Positions 32,995-42,560 are shown, counted from the first letter of the stretch. The stretch: 61,762 nucleotides of DNA from Lactobacillus equicursoris DSM 19284 = JCM 14600 = CIP 110162 (GCF_001434815.1 NZ_AZDU01000005.1:1-61762); one strand, 5' to 3'. Notes: a model not told the origin generated them from the letters alone. A program made the numbers and translations.

Positions 32995-34074
32995 ATGGAA
33001 GAAAACTTGATCGTTTTTAAAGTCGGAACCTCTTCCCTGACTAGTCCAGCCGGGGATTTGGATCCAAGCAAGATCTTGAAGATCACCAGTCAGCTGGCTG
33101 CCCTCCACCAAAAGGGCTACAAGCTGGTTTTGGTGACCTCAGGTTCAATTGCCGCTGGCTTTCGCCGGCTGGGCTTTGACAAACGACCCAAGAAGGTAGC
33201 TGACAAGCAAGCTGCTGCCGCCGTGGGCCAGGGCCTCTTAATTGAAGAATATACTAAAGACCTCTTGGCCAAGGGCGTGGTTTCCGCGCAGATCCTTTTG
33301 ACCCAAGACGACTTTGCTGACCAGCGCCGCTACCAAAACGCTTCTAACGCTTTAAGCGTCTTGATCAACCGCCGGGTGATCCCAATCATCAACGAAAATG
33401 ACACCATCGCCATCGACGAATTAAAGGTCGGCGATAACGACACCCTGTCAGCGCAAGTAGCATCCCTTCTAAAGGCTGACCTCCTGGTCCTCTTGACCGA
33501 CGTGCCCGGCCTCTACAGCGCTAACCCCCGGACGAACCCTAATGCTCATCCAATTCCAGTGATTGAAAACATCACGCCAAAGACCTTTGAAATCGCTGGC
33601 GGTGCAGGCTCTAGCAACGGGACTGGCGGGATGGCCACCAAGATTAAGGCGGCTGACATGGCCACTAAGTCTGGCGTACCTGTCTTTATCTGCTCTTCTG
33701 AGAGTTCTCAAGCGATGATTGACGCCGTTGACCAGTTAAACCAAGGAACGCTGTTTACCGCCAACGAAAATGCCTTTAATCAAAAGAAGCAATGGCTGGC
33801 CTTTTACGCCCCAACCACGGCCAAGGTCTTTATTGACCAAGGTGCCGTCAACGCCATGGCTAAAAAAGGCTCCAGTCTCCTCATTTCCGGGATCAAGCAG
33901 GTTAAGGGCGACTTCCAAAAAGACGATATCGTAGAAGTCTACAGCTTAACCAGCAAGCACCTGATCGGCAAGGGCAAGGCCCGCTTTTCTAAGCCGGTCT
34001 TAAAGGAAATCTTGGAACAAAACCACCCTGAAGGGATCTTCATCCACCGGGATGACTGGGTAACCACTTTGTAA
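32995..34074 (+). CDS. proB: Glutamate 5-kinase
   Basis: A 359-residue enzyme that phosphorylates glutamate, the first step of proline synthesis. The amino-acid-kinase domain (residues 1-250) holds [41 protein letters not shown] and [17 protein letters not shown] domain follows (residues about 275-355, [13 protein letters not shown]). The ATG follows AAGGAAGTTTCAAT. It is the first gene of proB-proA-proC, so proline prototrophy is encoded complete. Proline feedback is usual in this family. Confidence 0.98.
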   Translation: MEENLIVFKVGTSSLTSPAGDLDPSKILKITSQLAALHQKGYKLVLVTSGSIAAGFRRLGFDKRPKKVADKQAAAAVGQGLLIEEYTKDLLAKGVVSAQILLTQDDFADQRRYQNASNALSVLINRRVIPIINENDTIAIDELKVGDNDTLSAQVASLLKADLLVLLTDVPGLYSANPRTNPNAHPIPVIENITPKTFEIAGGAGSSNGTGGMATKIKAADMATKSGVPVFICSSESSQAMIDAVDQLNQGTLFTANENAFNQKKQWLAFYAPTTAKVFIDQGAVNAMAKKGSSLLISGIKQVKGDFQKDDIVEVYSLTSKHLIGKGKARFSKPVLKEILEQNHPEGIFIHRDDWVTTL

Positions 34075-34131
34075 TTTTGACAATTTCAGCTTATTATTTG
34101 ATCAATACTATTTTTTAAAAGGAACAAGATT

Positions 34132-35379
34132 ATGGAAGAATCATCAACGCAAAGGCTGATGGACAGCCTGCTGGACCACAAGCAAGAAGTCAACTTAGCT
34201 GCCACCAAAGAAAAGAACGCAGCCCTGGCTGCCGCGGCTGATGCACTTTTGGCAAGCAAGGACGAAATCTTAAAGGCCAATGAACTTGACCTAGAACAGG
34301 CCAAGGGAACGATCTCAGACGTCATGTTGGACCGCCTCCGCTTGACTGACGAAAGACTGACCGGGATGGCAAATGGGATCAGAGCCTTGATCGACCTGCC
34401 AGACCCAGTTGGCCGTGTCCTTGACAAGCACGTAGCTGACAACGGCTTGGTGATCGAAAAGAAGTCTGTGCCTTTTGGCCTCTTGGGCATGATCTACGAA
34501 AGCCGGCCAAACGTAACTTCTGACGTCGCTGCTTTAGCCATCAAGTCTGGCAACGCCGCTCTTTTGCGTTCAGGCAAGGAAGCCTTCAACTCTGCTAATG
34601 CCATCATGACCGCCTTGAAGCAGGGCCTAGAAAAGAGCACAATTTCACCGAAGACCATTGAACTGGTCCAAGATACCACCCGAAAGTCTTCAAGTGAAAT
34701 GATGACGGCCCGGGGCAAGATCGACCTCTTGATTCCCCGCGGCGGCAAGGGCCTGATCCGGGCCGTCGTTGACAACGCCACTGTCCCAGTTATCGAAACT
34801 GGGACCGGGATCTGCCACATTTACGTTAACAAGGCTGCCAACTTAGACGAAGCGGTCAGAATTACGGCTAATGCCAAGATGAGCCGACCATCCGTCTGCA
34901 ACGCCGCTGAAGTCTGCCTAGTTGACAAAGAAGTTGCGGCTGACTTTTTGCCAAAACTCGCTGAGGCTTTTGCCGGCAAGGTAGAAATGCGGGCTGACGA
35001 ACGTGCTAAGGAATACCTGCCAGATGCCAAGCTGGCTGGTCCAGCCGACTTTGATACGGAATTTTTGGACTACATCATGGCCATCAAGGTGGTTGACGGA
35101 CTTGAAGTTGCCATCAAGCACATCGCCAAGCACTCCACCCACCACAGCGAAGCCATTATTACCGAAGATCAAGCAGCCGCTGACCGCTTCACCCAAGCCG
35201 TCGACTCAGCTGCCGTCTACGTCAATGCTTCTACCCGCTTCACTGACGGGGGCGAATTTGGCCTGGGCTGCGAAATCGGGATTTCCACCCAAAAGATGCA
35301 TGCCCGTGGGCCAATGGGCTTAAACGAGCTAAACACCTACAAGTACATCATCCACGGTGATGGGCAAATTAGAGAATAA
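34132..35379 (+). CDS. proA: Glutamate-5-semialdehyde dehydrogenase (gamma-glutamyl phosphate reductase)
   Basis: A 415-residue NADPH-dependent enzyme of the aldehyde dehydrogenase superfamily that reduces glutamyl 5-phosphate to the semialdehyde. The catalytic cysteine lies in RPSVCNAAEVCLV. PFGLLGMIYESRPNVT and LLIPRGGKGLI are family motifs. The ATG follows AAAAGGAACAAGATT. It lies 57 bases after proB, with no terminator between them. Confidence 0.98.
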   Translation: MEESSTQRLMDSLLDHKQEVNLAATKEKNAALAAAADALLASKDEILKANELDLEQAKGTISDVMLDRLRLTDERLTGMANGIRALIDLPDPVGRVLDKHVADNGLVIEKKSVPFGLLGMIYESRPNVTSDVAALAIKSGNAALLRSGKEAFNSANAIMTALKQGLEKSTISPKTIELVQDTTRKSSSEMMTARGKIDLLIPRGGKGLIRAVVDNATVPVIETGTGICHIYVNKAANLDEAVRITANAKMSRPSVCNAAEVCLVDKEVAADFLPKLAEAFAGKVEMRADERAKEYLPDAKLAGPADFDTEFLDYIMAIKVVDGLEVAIKHIAKHSTHHSEAIITEDQAAADRFTQAVDSAAVYVNASTRFTDGGEFGLGCEIGISTQKMHARGPMGLNELNTYKYIIHGDGQIRE

Positions 35380-35431
35380 GCCAATCAAAAAATATATAAT
35401 AGCAAGAAATAAAAGTTAGGAGAAATACTCA

Positions 35432-36205
35432 ATGTTAGTTGGATTTATTGGACTAGGCAACATGGGCTCAGCCATTGCCAAGGCGGTAGCCAAGGTTGAA
35501 GGTACGGATCTGCTCCTCAGCAATCACAACGTCGCCAAGGCCAGCAAGCTGCAAGCGGAAATTGGCGGTACTTTAGCTACTAATCAAGAAGTCGCTGAAA
35601 AAAGCGACGTGGTCTTTTTAGGCGTGAAGCCATACCAAGTGGGTCAAGCCATTGCCGAACTGGCTGGCAGCATCAATAAGCAGGCGGTTTGGATCTCCAT
35701 GGCTACTGGCGTTGCTTTGGCTGACCTAGAAAAATTATTGCCCGGCCACAGCATTGTCCGTATGATGCCAAATACTCCCGTTGCCTTGGGAGCCGGCATG
35801 ACCAGCTTTACCGCTAGCGATGACGCAGCTAAGGCAGTCTTCACCAAACTGATGGTCTACTCCGGGGAAACCGTGGAAATCGCCGAAAATCTGATGGATG
35901 CCGCAACCGCCGTGGCTGGCTGCGGCCCAGCCTACGTCTACCAGTTTATCGAAGCCATGGCCGATGCCGGCGTTCAAAACGGCCTAGCCCGCCAAGCAGC
36001 CATCAAGATGGCCGCTCAAACGGTTCTAGGCTCAGCTGAAATGGTCTTAAAGACCGGCCAGCACCCAGCAGAGCTGCGCGACGCTGTTACTTCACCAGGC
36101 GGCTCCACCATTGCCGGCGTCGTAGCCTTAGAACAAAACGGCTTCCGCTACGCTACGATCAGTGCGGTTAACGCGGCTTTGGCCCGGAACAAGGAACTGG
36201 GTTAG
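35432..36205 (+). CDS. proC: Pyrroline-5-carboxylate reductase
   Basis: A 257-residue NAD(P)H enzyme for the last step of proline synthesis. The Rossmann motif GFIGLGNMGSAI opens the chain, VRMMPNTPVALGAGMT follows in the middle, and the C-terminal dimer domain carries DAVTSPGGSTIAGVVALEQNG. The ATG follows TTAGGAGAAATACTCA. It ends the proBAC operon before a strong shared terminator. Confidence 0.98.
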   Translation: MLVGFIGLGNMGSAIAKAVAKVEGTDLLLSNHNVAKASKLQAEIGGTLATNQEVAEKSDVVFLGVKPYQVGQAIAELAGSINKQAVWISMATGVALADLEKLLPGHSIVRMMPNTPVALGAGMTSFTASDDAAKAVFTKLMVYSGETVEIAENLMDAATAVAGCGPAYVYQFIEAMADAGVQNGLARQAAIKMAAQTVLGSAEMVLKTGQHPAELRDAVTSPGGSTIAGVVALEQNGFRYATISAVNAALARNKELG

Positions 36206-36243
36206 TTTTTTCAAAAGAAGAAAACTAAAAAAAATTCAAAATA

Positions 36244-36287
36244 AAAACAACTTTCTGACAAGGCTCATGTCAAAAAGTTGTTTTTTT
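36244..36287. terminator. Bidirectional terminator between proC and the GntR gene
   Basis: AAACAACTTT-TGACA and TGTCA-AAAGTTGTTT form an interrupted stem, flanked by an A-rich side and TTTTTTT. It lies between convergent genes and can serve both. Confidence 0.85.
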
Positions 36288-36298
36288 ATGCGTTTTAT

Positions 36299-37012
36299 TT
36301 ACCGCGTGCCTTCAACCGTAGAATAAGCCCGCTTGTCGTAAAGGTTACGTGCGCGAGAGTATTCGATGTTGGTCCCGGAATTGGTCCAAACGATTTGTTC
36401 GATTTCCAGAATTGGGGTCTCCTTAGTCGCGCCGAGGTACTTGATGTCGTATTCATCAGGTACGGCGGCCTTAATCTTCCGGTAAGCCCCGCCAAACTTG
36501 ATGTGCAGCTTTTGGTGCAGGTAACCGTAAACGGACCCTTCTAGAACCTGCTTGGACAAACCTGGCACGTCCTTGACCGGCATGTAGGTGTGTTCAATGA
36601 TAAAGGGCTCATTGTCGATTAAGCGCAAGCGGATGATTTCGTAAACTGGATTGTTTTGTTCTAGGTTCAGCTTGGTGCACAGGTCCTTGTCTGGGAATTC
36701 CACCGCGAACTTGATCACCTTGCTAGTGACATGCTCATCGCCTTGCTCACTGCTGAGACCCATAAAGGAGTCAACTGGTGCGTCACGCTTGTTGACCAAG
36801 GACAGGTTAGACAAAACCAAAGTGCCTAAGCCTGATTCCTTGTAAACAAAACCTTGCCGGGCTAATAAGTCAAGTGCGCTTTTGATCGTGATCTTGCTGA
36901 CGTTAAATTCAGTTGCTAGCTGGTCTTGACTTGGCAAAAATGACTGAGCTGGATAAGTTCCATCAAAAATGCGGTTCTTAATTGTATCGGCTACTAATTG
37001 ATATTTTTTCAT
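36299..37012 (-). CDS. GntR-family (HutC subfamily) transcriptional regulator
   Basis: A 237-residue regulator. The N-terminal winged helix is typical: LVADTIKNRIFDGTYPAQSF, LPSQDQLATEFNVSKITIKS, then the wing GFVYKESGLGTLVL. From about residue 80 a UTRA ligand-binding domain follows, with YEIIRLRLIDNEPFIIEHTYMP and the C-terminal EIEQIVWTNSGTNIEYSRA. Family members bind sugar phosphates or other small ligands. The ATG follows AAGGTGGCAAGACG. It is monocistronic, with no adjacent sugar-use genes, so its targets are probably elsewhere. Confidence 0.93.
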   Translation of the reverse strand: MKKYQLVADTIKNRIFDGTYPAQSFLPSQDQLATEFNVSKITIKSALDLLARQGFVYKESGLGTLVLSNLSLVNKRDAPVDSFMGLSSEQGDEHVTSKVIKFAVEFPDKDLCTKLNLEQNNPVYEIIRLRLIDNEPFIIEHTYMPVKDVPGLSKQVLEGSVYGYLHQKLHIKFGGAYRKIKAAVPDEYDIKYLGATKETPILEIEQIVWTNSGTNIEYSRARNLYDKRAYSTVEGTR

Positions 37013-37155
37013 CGTCTTGCCACCTTGATTAATAAATAAAGTTGTTCGCTTTGATATACTAATTCCATTTTATCAAGTTTTCGCAAGACATGGGCCAAAC
37101 TTTGTTATTTTTTTACAAAGCTTTGGATATTCTTTTTAATCACCTAATAGTTTTT

Positions 37156-37446
37156 TTATCTTGCAACAAAATAATTATAGACTAGATATAGGATGCAAAG
37201 AGCTAAAGAGCCGAGAAAGGCCAGCAGCTTCAGCTGCCAAGGCTTGTATTTGCCAGAACTCCGCTTGCTTAAAGCAAATTCACCTTCCTCATAAAGAATG
37301 ATCAGCCAGGCCCAAAATAAAAAGTTGCCTAGTTCCGCCTTGCCGCTCCACGGTGCCAGGATCGTGGCAATTGCCAAGAGGCCCAGCAGGAGGTAGCGAA
37401 TTAGGCGCTTTTTGTCTTTGTACCAGTTCTTTACTTGCTCATTCAT
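37156..37446 (-). CDS. Small membrane protein of unknown function
   Basis: A 96-residue protein with three hydrophobic segments, residues about 17-33 (YLLLGLLAIATILAPWS), 40-53 (NFLFWAWLIILYEE) and 73-92 (LLAFLGSLALCILYLVYNYF). The N-terminus is basic (WYKDKKRLIRY), placing it inside the cell. It lies 39 bases after the UPF0340 gene on the same strand. I do not recognise a family. The start ATG follows GAGAGAAGTCG. Confidence 0.78.
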   Translation of the reverse strand: MNEQVKNWYKDKKRLIRYLLLGLLAIATILAPWSGKAELGNFLFWAWLIILYEEGEFALSKRSSGKYKPWQLKLLAFLGSLALCILYLVYNYFVAR

Positions 37447-37485
37447 CGACTTCTCTCATTTCTTACTTGGTATTTTGGCCCTTTT

Positions 37486-38049
37486 CTACATCAGGCTTTC
37501 GTCGTAGATGGCTCTTTGCCCGCCAACATACTTAGGACGGCGCCGGGCACAGATGATATTGGCGGCCCCGATCTTGCTTAAAGAAATTCTAAGAGGAACG
37601 ACAACTGGGTGGATGTGCATCCCGATCAAGGTGCCGCCGATGTCAATCCCGGCTTCTGCCTTGGCCTTGATGTCTTCGACCAATACCCGGTCTGGCATTT
37701 CCCGGTAGGCGATGGTCGCAAAGGCGCCGCCGGCGTGGTTGGGCTGGGGAATGGCATTGACCTGTTCAAAGTCGTACTTTTCCATGGCTTCGCGCTTAAT
37801 GACCAGAGCCCGGTTTAAGTGCTCGCAGCACTGGGCCGCCATGTAGATGCCCTTTTCATCCAGCACGCTGCTGATTCCCTTGTAAAGGGCCACCGCTACG
37901 TCGACGCTGGTATTGGTCCCAATCTTTTCACCTAAAACTTCACTAGATGAGCATCCGACCACGAAGATCTGCCCCCGCTTGATCTTGGACGCTTCGACGA
38001 TTTCCTTGGTTGCCTGCCTTGCCTGCTGTTCGATTTCTGCTAAATCCAT
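37486..38049 (-). CDS. UPF0340 (TIGR01440-type) protein
   Basis: A 187-residue cytosolic protein matching the family known from Bacillus YwlG, whose function is not established. Typical blocks are GQIFVVGCSSSEVLGEKIGT, QCCEHLNRALVIKREAM, GGAFATIAYREMPDRV and ADAGIDIGGTLIGMHIHPV-like HIHPVVVPLR. The conserved cysteines and histidines hint at a catalytic role. The ATG follows AGGAGGAAAAAA. It shares a strand and probably a transcript with the small membrane protein downstream. Confidence 0.9.
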   Translation of the reverse strand: MDLAEIEQQARQATKEIVEASKIKRGQIFVVGCSSSEVLGEKIGTNTSVDVAVALYKGISSVLDEKGIYMAAQCCEHLNRALVIKREAMEKYDFEQVNAIPQPNHAGGAFATIAYREMPDRVLVEDIKAKAEAGIDIGGTLIGMHIHPVVVPLRISLSKIGAANIICARRRPKYVGGQRAIYDESLM

Positions 38050-38286
38050 TTTTTCCTCCTATTTTCTGTTTGCCTGATTGGCAATGCTATCTTTGATAGT
38101 TTCTCATTTATTTGTTATTTTCACACCTTAATTTTAGTACATTCTCTTAAAAAAGTGCTTTTTAAGTCTTATTTCTTAACTTATTTAAGCCTTCTGCTAA
38201 AATTGAAAGTAATCAGAGCTATTAATTTTTAGCTGACGTTTTTTAATGATAACTCAATACTTTCATCCTTGTGAGGAGTGATTCTT

Positions 38287-39054
38287 ATGCGTAAACAAGC
38301 AATTGCCTTAAAGTTTACCTTTATCTTCGTGACCCTGTCCATGCTGGTTTCCTTAGTCACCAGTTCCTGGCATCTCTTGATTTTAGGGCAAAAAAGCTAT
38401 GCCCTCTTAGTGGCAGAAGTCTTAGCGGGCTTAGTGCTAACCGTTTTACCCTATCTCTTAGGAAAAATCTTCCACTTCTACCTGCCCAATTTTTTGTACT
38501 TTTTCTTCATGGCCTTCATCTACTGCGCCATCTACCTGGGAGACGCCTACCACTTCTACTACGTCGCCTACTGGGACAAGTTTCTCCACGTCGTCAGCGG
38601 CGCCCTGCTTTTTGGGGCGGGCCTAGCCGTCTTGGGGATCTTTACTAAAAAAGAGCTCCCGGCAGCTTTTATCTGCCTTTATGGCATCGCCTTTGCCGTT
38701 TTCTGCGGGGTCTTGTGGGAGTGCTACGAATTTACCTGTGACGGCCTCTTTAACATGAACCTGCAGCGCTACCTGTCAGGGAACACCCCATTAGTCGGCC
38801 GGGCAGCCCTGATGGACACCATGGGCGACTTAATTGCTGACTTAGCCGGAGCTTTTTTCTTCAGCCTCTGGGCCCACCACCAGCTAAAGAGCGATCCAAC
38901 CTGGATTGAGAGCTTCTTTTTTAAGAAGCGCCTAAAGAAAAAAGTAATAACATTATTTCAAAGACATTCTAACTGCCTTCAAGAGAGACTCTTGCGAGAT
39001 GTCCTTATGCTTGAGGCTGGCCAAGACATGCTGGTCAATCGTCCCCTTGGTTAA
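38287..39054 (+). CDS. DUF2238 (YjdF-type) membrane protein with an extended C-terminus
   Basis: A protein of 255 residues as read, with about six membrane helices in residues 8-200. The conserved motifs are YWDKFLHVVSGALLFG, CGVLWECYEFTCD and DTMGDLIADLAGA; their His, Glu and Asp residues may bind a metal. The function of the family is unknown. The ATG at 38287 follows GAGGAGTG. After KKRLKKK, residues 220-255 look unrelated to a membrane protein and overlap the 3' end of the opposite helicase gene by 102 bases. Deleting one A from the run at 38938-38943 would create TAATAA at 38945-38950, so the natural end is probably near residue 219. Confidence 0.82.
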   Translation: MRKQAIALKFTFIFVTLSMLVSLVTSSWHLLILGQKSYALLVAEVLAGLVLTVLPYLLGKIFHFYLPNFLYFFFMAFIYCAIYLGDAYHFYYVAYWDKFLHVVSGALLFGAGLAVLGIFTKKELPAAFICLYGIAFAVFCGVLWECYEFTCDGLFNMNLQRYLSGNTPLVGRAALMDTMGDLIADLAGAFFFSLWAHHQLKSDPTWIESFFFKKRLKKKVITLFQRHSNCLQERLLRDVLMLEAGQDMLVNRPLG

Positions 39055-40869
39055 CAAGTGGTGGATGATGACCGGCTTTTTTTGTCCCTGCCGGTAGAGG
39101 CGACCATTCATCTGCTGGTACTGCTCTAAGCTCCATGGCAGGGTAAACCAAATGAGGGTGTGCCCCCCTGCTTGCAGGTTGAGGCCCGCCCCGGCACTGG
39201 CCGGCTGGACCAGCATGACCTGGATCTCGCCCTGGTTCCAGCGCTTGATCATCTGGGGACTGCCGTCAAAGAGCTCCGCCATCACGCCATTTTTCTTGTA
39301 GTACTTTAACAGGCGGCTGGCGTCTGAATGGAAGTAGTAAGCCACTAGACATGGCGAAGAGGTGTTGCTAGTCAGGTAAAAGCACCGCTCTAATTTATCG
39401 GCAAAAAATTCCTGGTAATTGACCCCGTCTTCTTCGTAGATGGCGCCGCTAGCCAGCTGCCGCAAGCGGCCAGCTAAAACAGCCGCATTGTCAGCCGTGA
39501 TTTCGCCACCGCCAACTTCTAGCACCTGCTCTTTTTTTAGCTGCAGGTAGCTGTTTTTGGCTTTTGGCGGCATCTCTACCGTATCTGTCACCATCGTCAA
39601 TTTCGGCAGCTCCAAGCGGGTATTTTTCATGGAGATGACCAAATCGCCAATTGCCTGGTAGATCTGCTCCTCGCTGCCAGGAAGTGGCCGCCAGTCGACC
39701 GGGTGGCCATTGATCAGCATCCCTGGCTTAAAGTACTTAGACCGGTACTGGCTGATGCTGGTACCTAGCCGCTCTCCTTGGTCTAGCAAATAAATCTGCG
39801 ACCAGAGGTCTTCCAGAGAATTAGGCGCCGGCGTCCCGGTTAATTCAACCAGGCGCTGGATTCGCCCACGCACCTTTTTTAGCGCCTTAAAGCGTTTGGC
39901 CGTTGGCGATTTGAAGGATTGGGACTCATCGATCACCACGTTTTTAAAAAGCCAGGGACCAAGATCCACTAACTTGGTGACCAGCTCCCGGTTGATAAAG
40001 TAGAGGTGCCAGTCGCTCTTGGCAGCAAATGCCGCGGCTTCTTCGTAGATCTCCTGCCGCTTTTTGGCCGAAACGGCATGGCCTTTCTCATCTGCTAAAA
40101 AAGAAACCGTCTTAAAAGGCAAGTTCCACTTGGCGATCTCATCTTGCCAGGTGGACTGGGCAATGGCCTTGGGGGCAATGACCAAAATGTGGCCGGTTAA
40201 GCCTTTTTCCCGAAGCTGGGCAAAGGCAGCCAGGGTAGTCAAGGTCTTCCCCAGCCCAATATCCAGAAAGATCCCGCAATACGGGTGCTCCTCGATAAAG
40301 TTCAAGGCGTAGAGCTGGTAGTCATGAAGCGGCAGAGTTTGGCCGGCAATCTTGACTTCTTGGTCAACTAGTTTAGGCTTAAAAGTCTCTGCTATGGCTT
40401 CTTTTTCAGTTTCTTTCTTTTGCTGTCTTTCAACTGTATTCTTTTCTACTTTAGCTGCCTGTTCCCTGCCCAGGATGACCCCGGTTAGGGCAAGTTCCCG
40501 CTTTTGCGGGTCTTTCACGGTGACTTGCAGGGTGACGCCTTGCCCCTTTTTCACCTCTTGGCCAAAAAGCTGGGTCAACTTCCCATCTTCTGCTTTAGCC
40601 AGCCAGGGCAAAACGCCTTCGCCGGCCTCAGCTTGAAAAACGGGACTAGCCAAAAGCTGCTCTTTGAGCCAGGCTGGTGCGTCGCCTGAAACTAGCTCAG
40701 CCTCTTCAATCCGGATAAAGGCAAAGGGATGCTGGTGGACGACCCCGCCCATCACGGCTTCTCCTGCTTGCAATTTTTGCAAGTCTTCGCCCATGACAAA
40801 GCTGGTCAGGTGGCTGATTTCCGTCATGCCGCTAATCCTAATGCTGGTTCCCATACTCTGCTTGCTCAT
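38953..40869 (-). CDS. SNF2-family helicase of phage type with an extra N-terminal domain
   Basis: A 638-residue helicase. Residues 1-165 form an N-terminal part that I do not recognise, with a charged linker at 138-165. The SNF2 core follows: Q motif LHDYQLYAL (181-189), Walker A DIGLGKT (203-209), Walker B IDESQ (313-317), LTGTPAPN (343-350), DLWSQIYLLDQGERLG, and motif VI NGRLYRQGQ near 595. DESQ instead of DEAH and the GQRLG-type block are typical of SNF2 helicases in Firmicutes phages. No other phage gene is nearby. The ATG follows GAGGTGAGAAC. It has its own promoter at 40894-40921. A recycled phage gene is likely; its role is unknown. Confidence 0.9.
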   Translation of the reverse strand: MSKQSMGTSIRISGMTEISHLTSFVMGEDLQKLQAGEAVMGGVVHQHPFAFIRIEEAELVSGDAPAWLKEQLLASPVFQAEAGEGVLPWLAKAEDGKLTQLFGQEVKKGQGVTLQVTVKDPQKRELALTGVILGREQAAKVEKNTVERQQKKETEKEAIAETFKPKLVDQEVKIAGQTLPLHDYQLYALNFIEEHPYCGIFLDIGLGKTLTTLAAFAQLREKGLTGHILVIAPKAIAQSTWQDEIAKWNLPFKTVSFLADEKGHAVSAKKRQEIYEEAAAFAAKSDWHLYFINRELVTKLVDLGPWLFKNVVIDESQSFKSPTAKRFKALKKVRGRIQRLVELTGTPAPNSLEDLWSQIYLLDQGERLGTSISQYRSKYFKPGMLINGHPVDWRPLPGSEEQIYQAIGDLVISMKNTRLELPKLTMVTDTVEMPPKAKNSYLQLKKEQVLEVGGGEITADNAAVLAGRLRQLASGAIYEEDGVNYQEFFADKLERCFYLTSNTSSPCLVAYYFHSDASRLLKYYKKNGVMAELFDGSPQMIKRWNQGEIQVMLVQPASAGAGLNLQAGGHTLIWFTLPWSLEQYQQMNGRLYRQGQKKPVIIHHLLTKGTIDQHVLASLKHKDISQESLLKAVRMSLK

Positions 40870-40893
40870 GTTCTCACCTCAATTCTTTTTTCC

Positions 40894-40921
40894 AGTATAA
40901 CATTTTTTCTAAAAGTGCCAA
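40894..40921 (-). promoter_or_regulatory. Promoter of the SNF2 helicase gene
   Basis: On the minus strand TTGGCA (40916-40921), 16 bases, then TATACT (40894-40899) with an extended TGT. Confidence 0.75.
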
Positions 40922-40935
40922 TTTCACTAAAGATG

Positions 40936-40966
40936 CAAAAAAGAAGGCCAAATGGCCTTCTTTTGC
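40936..40966 (-). terminator. Terminator of the 5'-nucleotidase gene
   Basis: AAAAGAAGGCCA and TGGCCTTCTTTT form the stem, followed by TTGC. It separates the nucleotidase from the helicase promoter. Confidence 0.85.
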
Positions 40967-40997
40967 TTTTCTACCAAAAATCATTGATTAGAACAAA

Positions 40998-42560
40998 TTA
41001 GTAAAAGCGGTAGTACTTCTTGGTGTCCACGTGAACGTCAGCTTCCGTCAGATATTCTCTGAACATTTGCACGTAGTCCTTGTCTAGGGACATCTCAATC
41101 TTGTCCAGGCTGTATTCTGGGTAAAAGCCGCCGCCGTTAGCTCGGTAGTTGTTAACGGCCAAGTGGTAGACCTGGTCGTCTTGGATATCTTTGCCGTGCA
41201 ATTTCAGCTTGGTCAAGCGGTGACCAGCTGGCTTAGACAGGTCTGCCTCATATTCCAGCGGATAAAAGACGTCAAAGTGGTAGAGCTCCGGCTTTGGCTT
41301 TAAGTAGCGGTCGATAAAGTGGATGGACCCATCTTCGTCTTTGCGCAAAAAAGTTGCCGTGTGCTCGACGATATGGCGGAGCTCTTTACCGGTCAAGCGC
41401 ACCTTGACCAGTTGATTGGCATATGGGTAGTTGAGCAGGATGTCCCGCATCGTCACCGTCTTGCCAAAGCCCTTAGCCACGTCGTTCATGACGGCAGTCG
41501 CTGACAAGTCAGCGCCCGTAAAGTAAAGCTGCATCTGCTGGAGGAGGTTGATAAACGGCGCCCCTTCAATTCTCCCCTTGTTGGCATCTTCGATTGGGGC
41601 TGGCTCATCCAGGTGAACGATTGGCTGGTCCAGCCACTTTTGGGTGGCCCGGTCAAGTGGCTGCACGATTTGGGCCAATTCTGGGTCAGAATCGTAGTCC
41701 TTGGTGTCGATCAGCGTACTTTCTGCACTCTTGACCTTGTAGCCGTCTTCGGTCTTGTCTAAGTCCAAAACAACTTCAGCAATGGCTTCGCCCCGGTAGC
41801 CTGGCTGCACACATGGCTTGCCGTCCTTGACGACGTTTAAGCGCCGGTGCTGGTGACCGGTTAGCATCACGTCTACTTCCGGAATTTCGGTCAAGATCCG
41901 GTAGCCTTCGTTTTCCCCGTTATGAGGCTCAGTTGCGTGGCCATCCTCAATGTCGCTTTCAAAGCCGCCATGGTAAAGGACCGCTAAAACATCGACTTGC
42001 GGCTTCAGCTTTTTAGCCAGCTTGTTCACTTGCTCAAAGGCTGACTTAAATTCCAGCCCCTTGATCCGGTCTGCTGCTTCCCAGTGCGGGATGTACTGGG
42101 TGGTGATGCCGATCACGCCGATCTTCACGCCGCTTCTCTCCAAGATGACGTATTCCCGGCCAAGAGCTGGCATGTGGGTTTCAGCGTCTAAAATATTGCA
42201 GTTGACGAATGGCGCCTGGTTGTTATCCACGTAATTGGTCATGTAGCTTTGACCAAAGTTGAAGTCGTGGTTGCCCAGACAACGAACGTCGTAGCCAACG
42301 GCATTGTAGGCCGCAGTAAAGCGGTCAAGGTTCTTTAAATCGCCGCTGCCGTGGGCATAAGCGGCTAAAGGCGAGCCTTGAAGGCAATCACCGGCATCGG
42401 TGACTACCACGTGCTCAGCGCCCCATTTGGCCTTTTCAGCCTTGATGGCGCTAGCCACCCGGCTTAAGCCGAATGGGGCATTATATTCGCCATCGTTTTG
42501 GTAATCAGTTGGCAATAAGTAACCGTGCGTATCGCTAGAATGTAAAAAAACTAACTTCAT
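40998..42560 (-). CDS. UshA/YunD-type metallophosphoesterase (5'-nucleotidase / 2',3'-cyclic phosphodiesterase)
   Basis: A 520-residue two-domain enzyme. The metallophosphatase domain carries HSSDTHGY (7-14), DAGDCLQGS (55-63), GNHDF (96-100), YHGG and GHQHRR, which hold the two metals. The C-terminal substrate domain has PFINLLQQMQL and VNNYRANGGGFYPEY. Unlike UshA it has no signal peptide or wall anchor, so it acts in the cytosol like Bacillus YunD. The ATG at 42560 is chosen because the family begins MKLVFLHSSDTHG; a Lys/Arg-rich in-frame extension of 22 codons lies upstream and has no support. Confidence 0.92.
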   Translation of the reverse strand: MKLVFLHSSDTHGYLLPTDYQNDGEYNAPFGLSRVASAIKAEKAKWGAEHVVVTDAGDCLQGSPLAAYAHGSGDLKNLDRFTAAYNAVGYDVRCLGNHDFNFGQSYMTNYVDNNQAPFVNCNILDAETHMPALGREYVILERSGVKIGVIGITTQYIPHWEAADRIKGLEFKSAFEQVNKLAKKLKPQVDVLAVLYHGGFESDIEDGHATEPHNGENEGYRILTEIPEVDVMLTGHQHRRLNVVKDGKPCVQPGYRGEAIAEVVLDLDKTEDGYKVKSAESTLIDTKDYDSDPELAQIVQPLDRATQKWLDQPIVHLDEPAPIEDANKGRIEGAPFINLLQQMQLYFTGADLSATAVMNDVAKGFGKTVTMRDILLNYPYANQLVKVRLTGKELRHIVEHTATFLRKDEDGSIHFIDRYLKPKPELYHFDVFYPLEYEADLSKPAGHRLTKLKLHGKDIQDDQVYHLAVNNYRANGGGFYPEYSLDKIEMSLDKDYVQMFREYLTEADVHVDTKKYYRFY

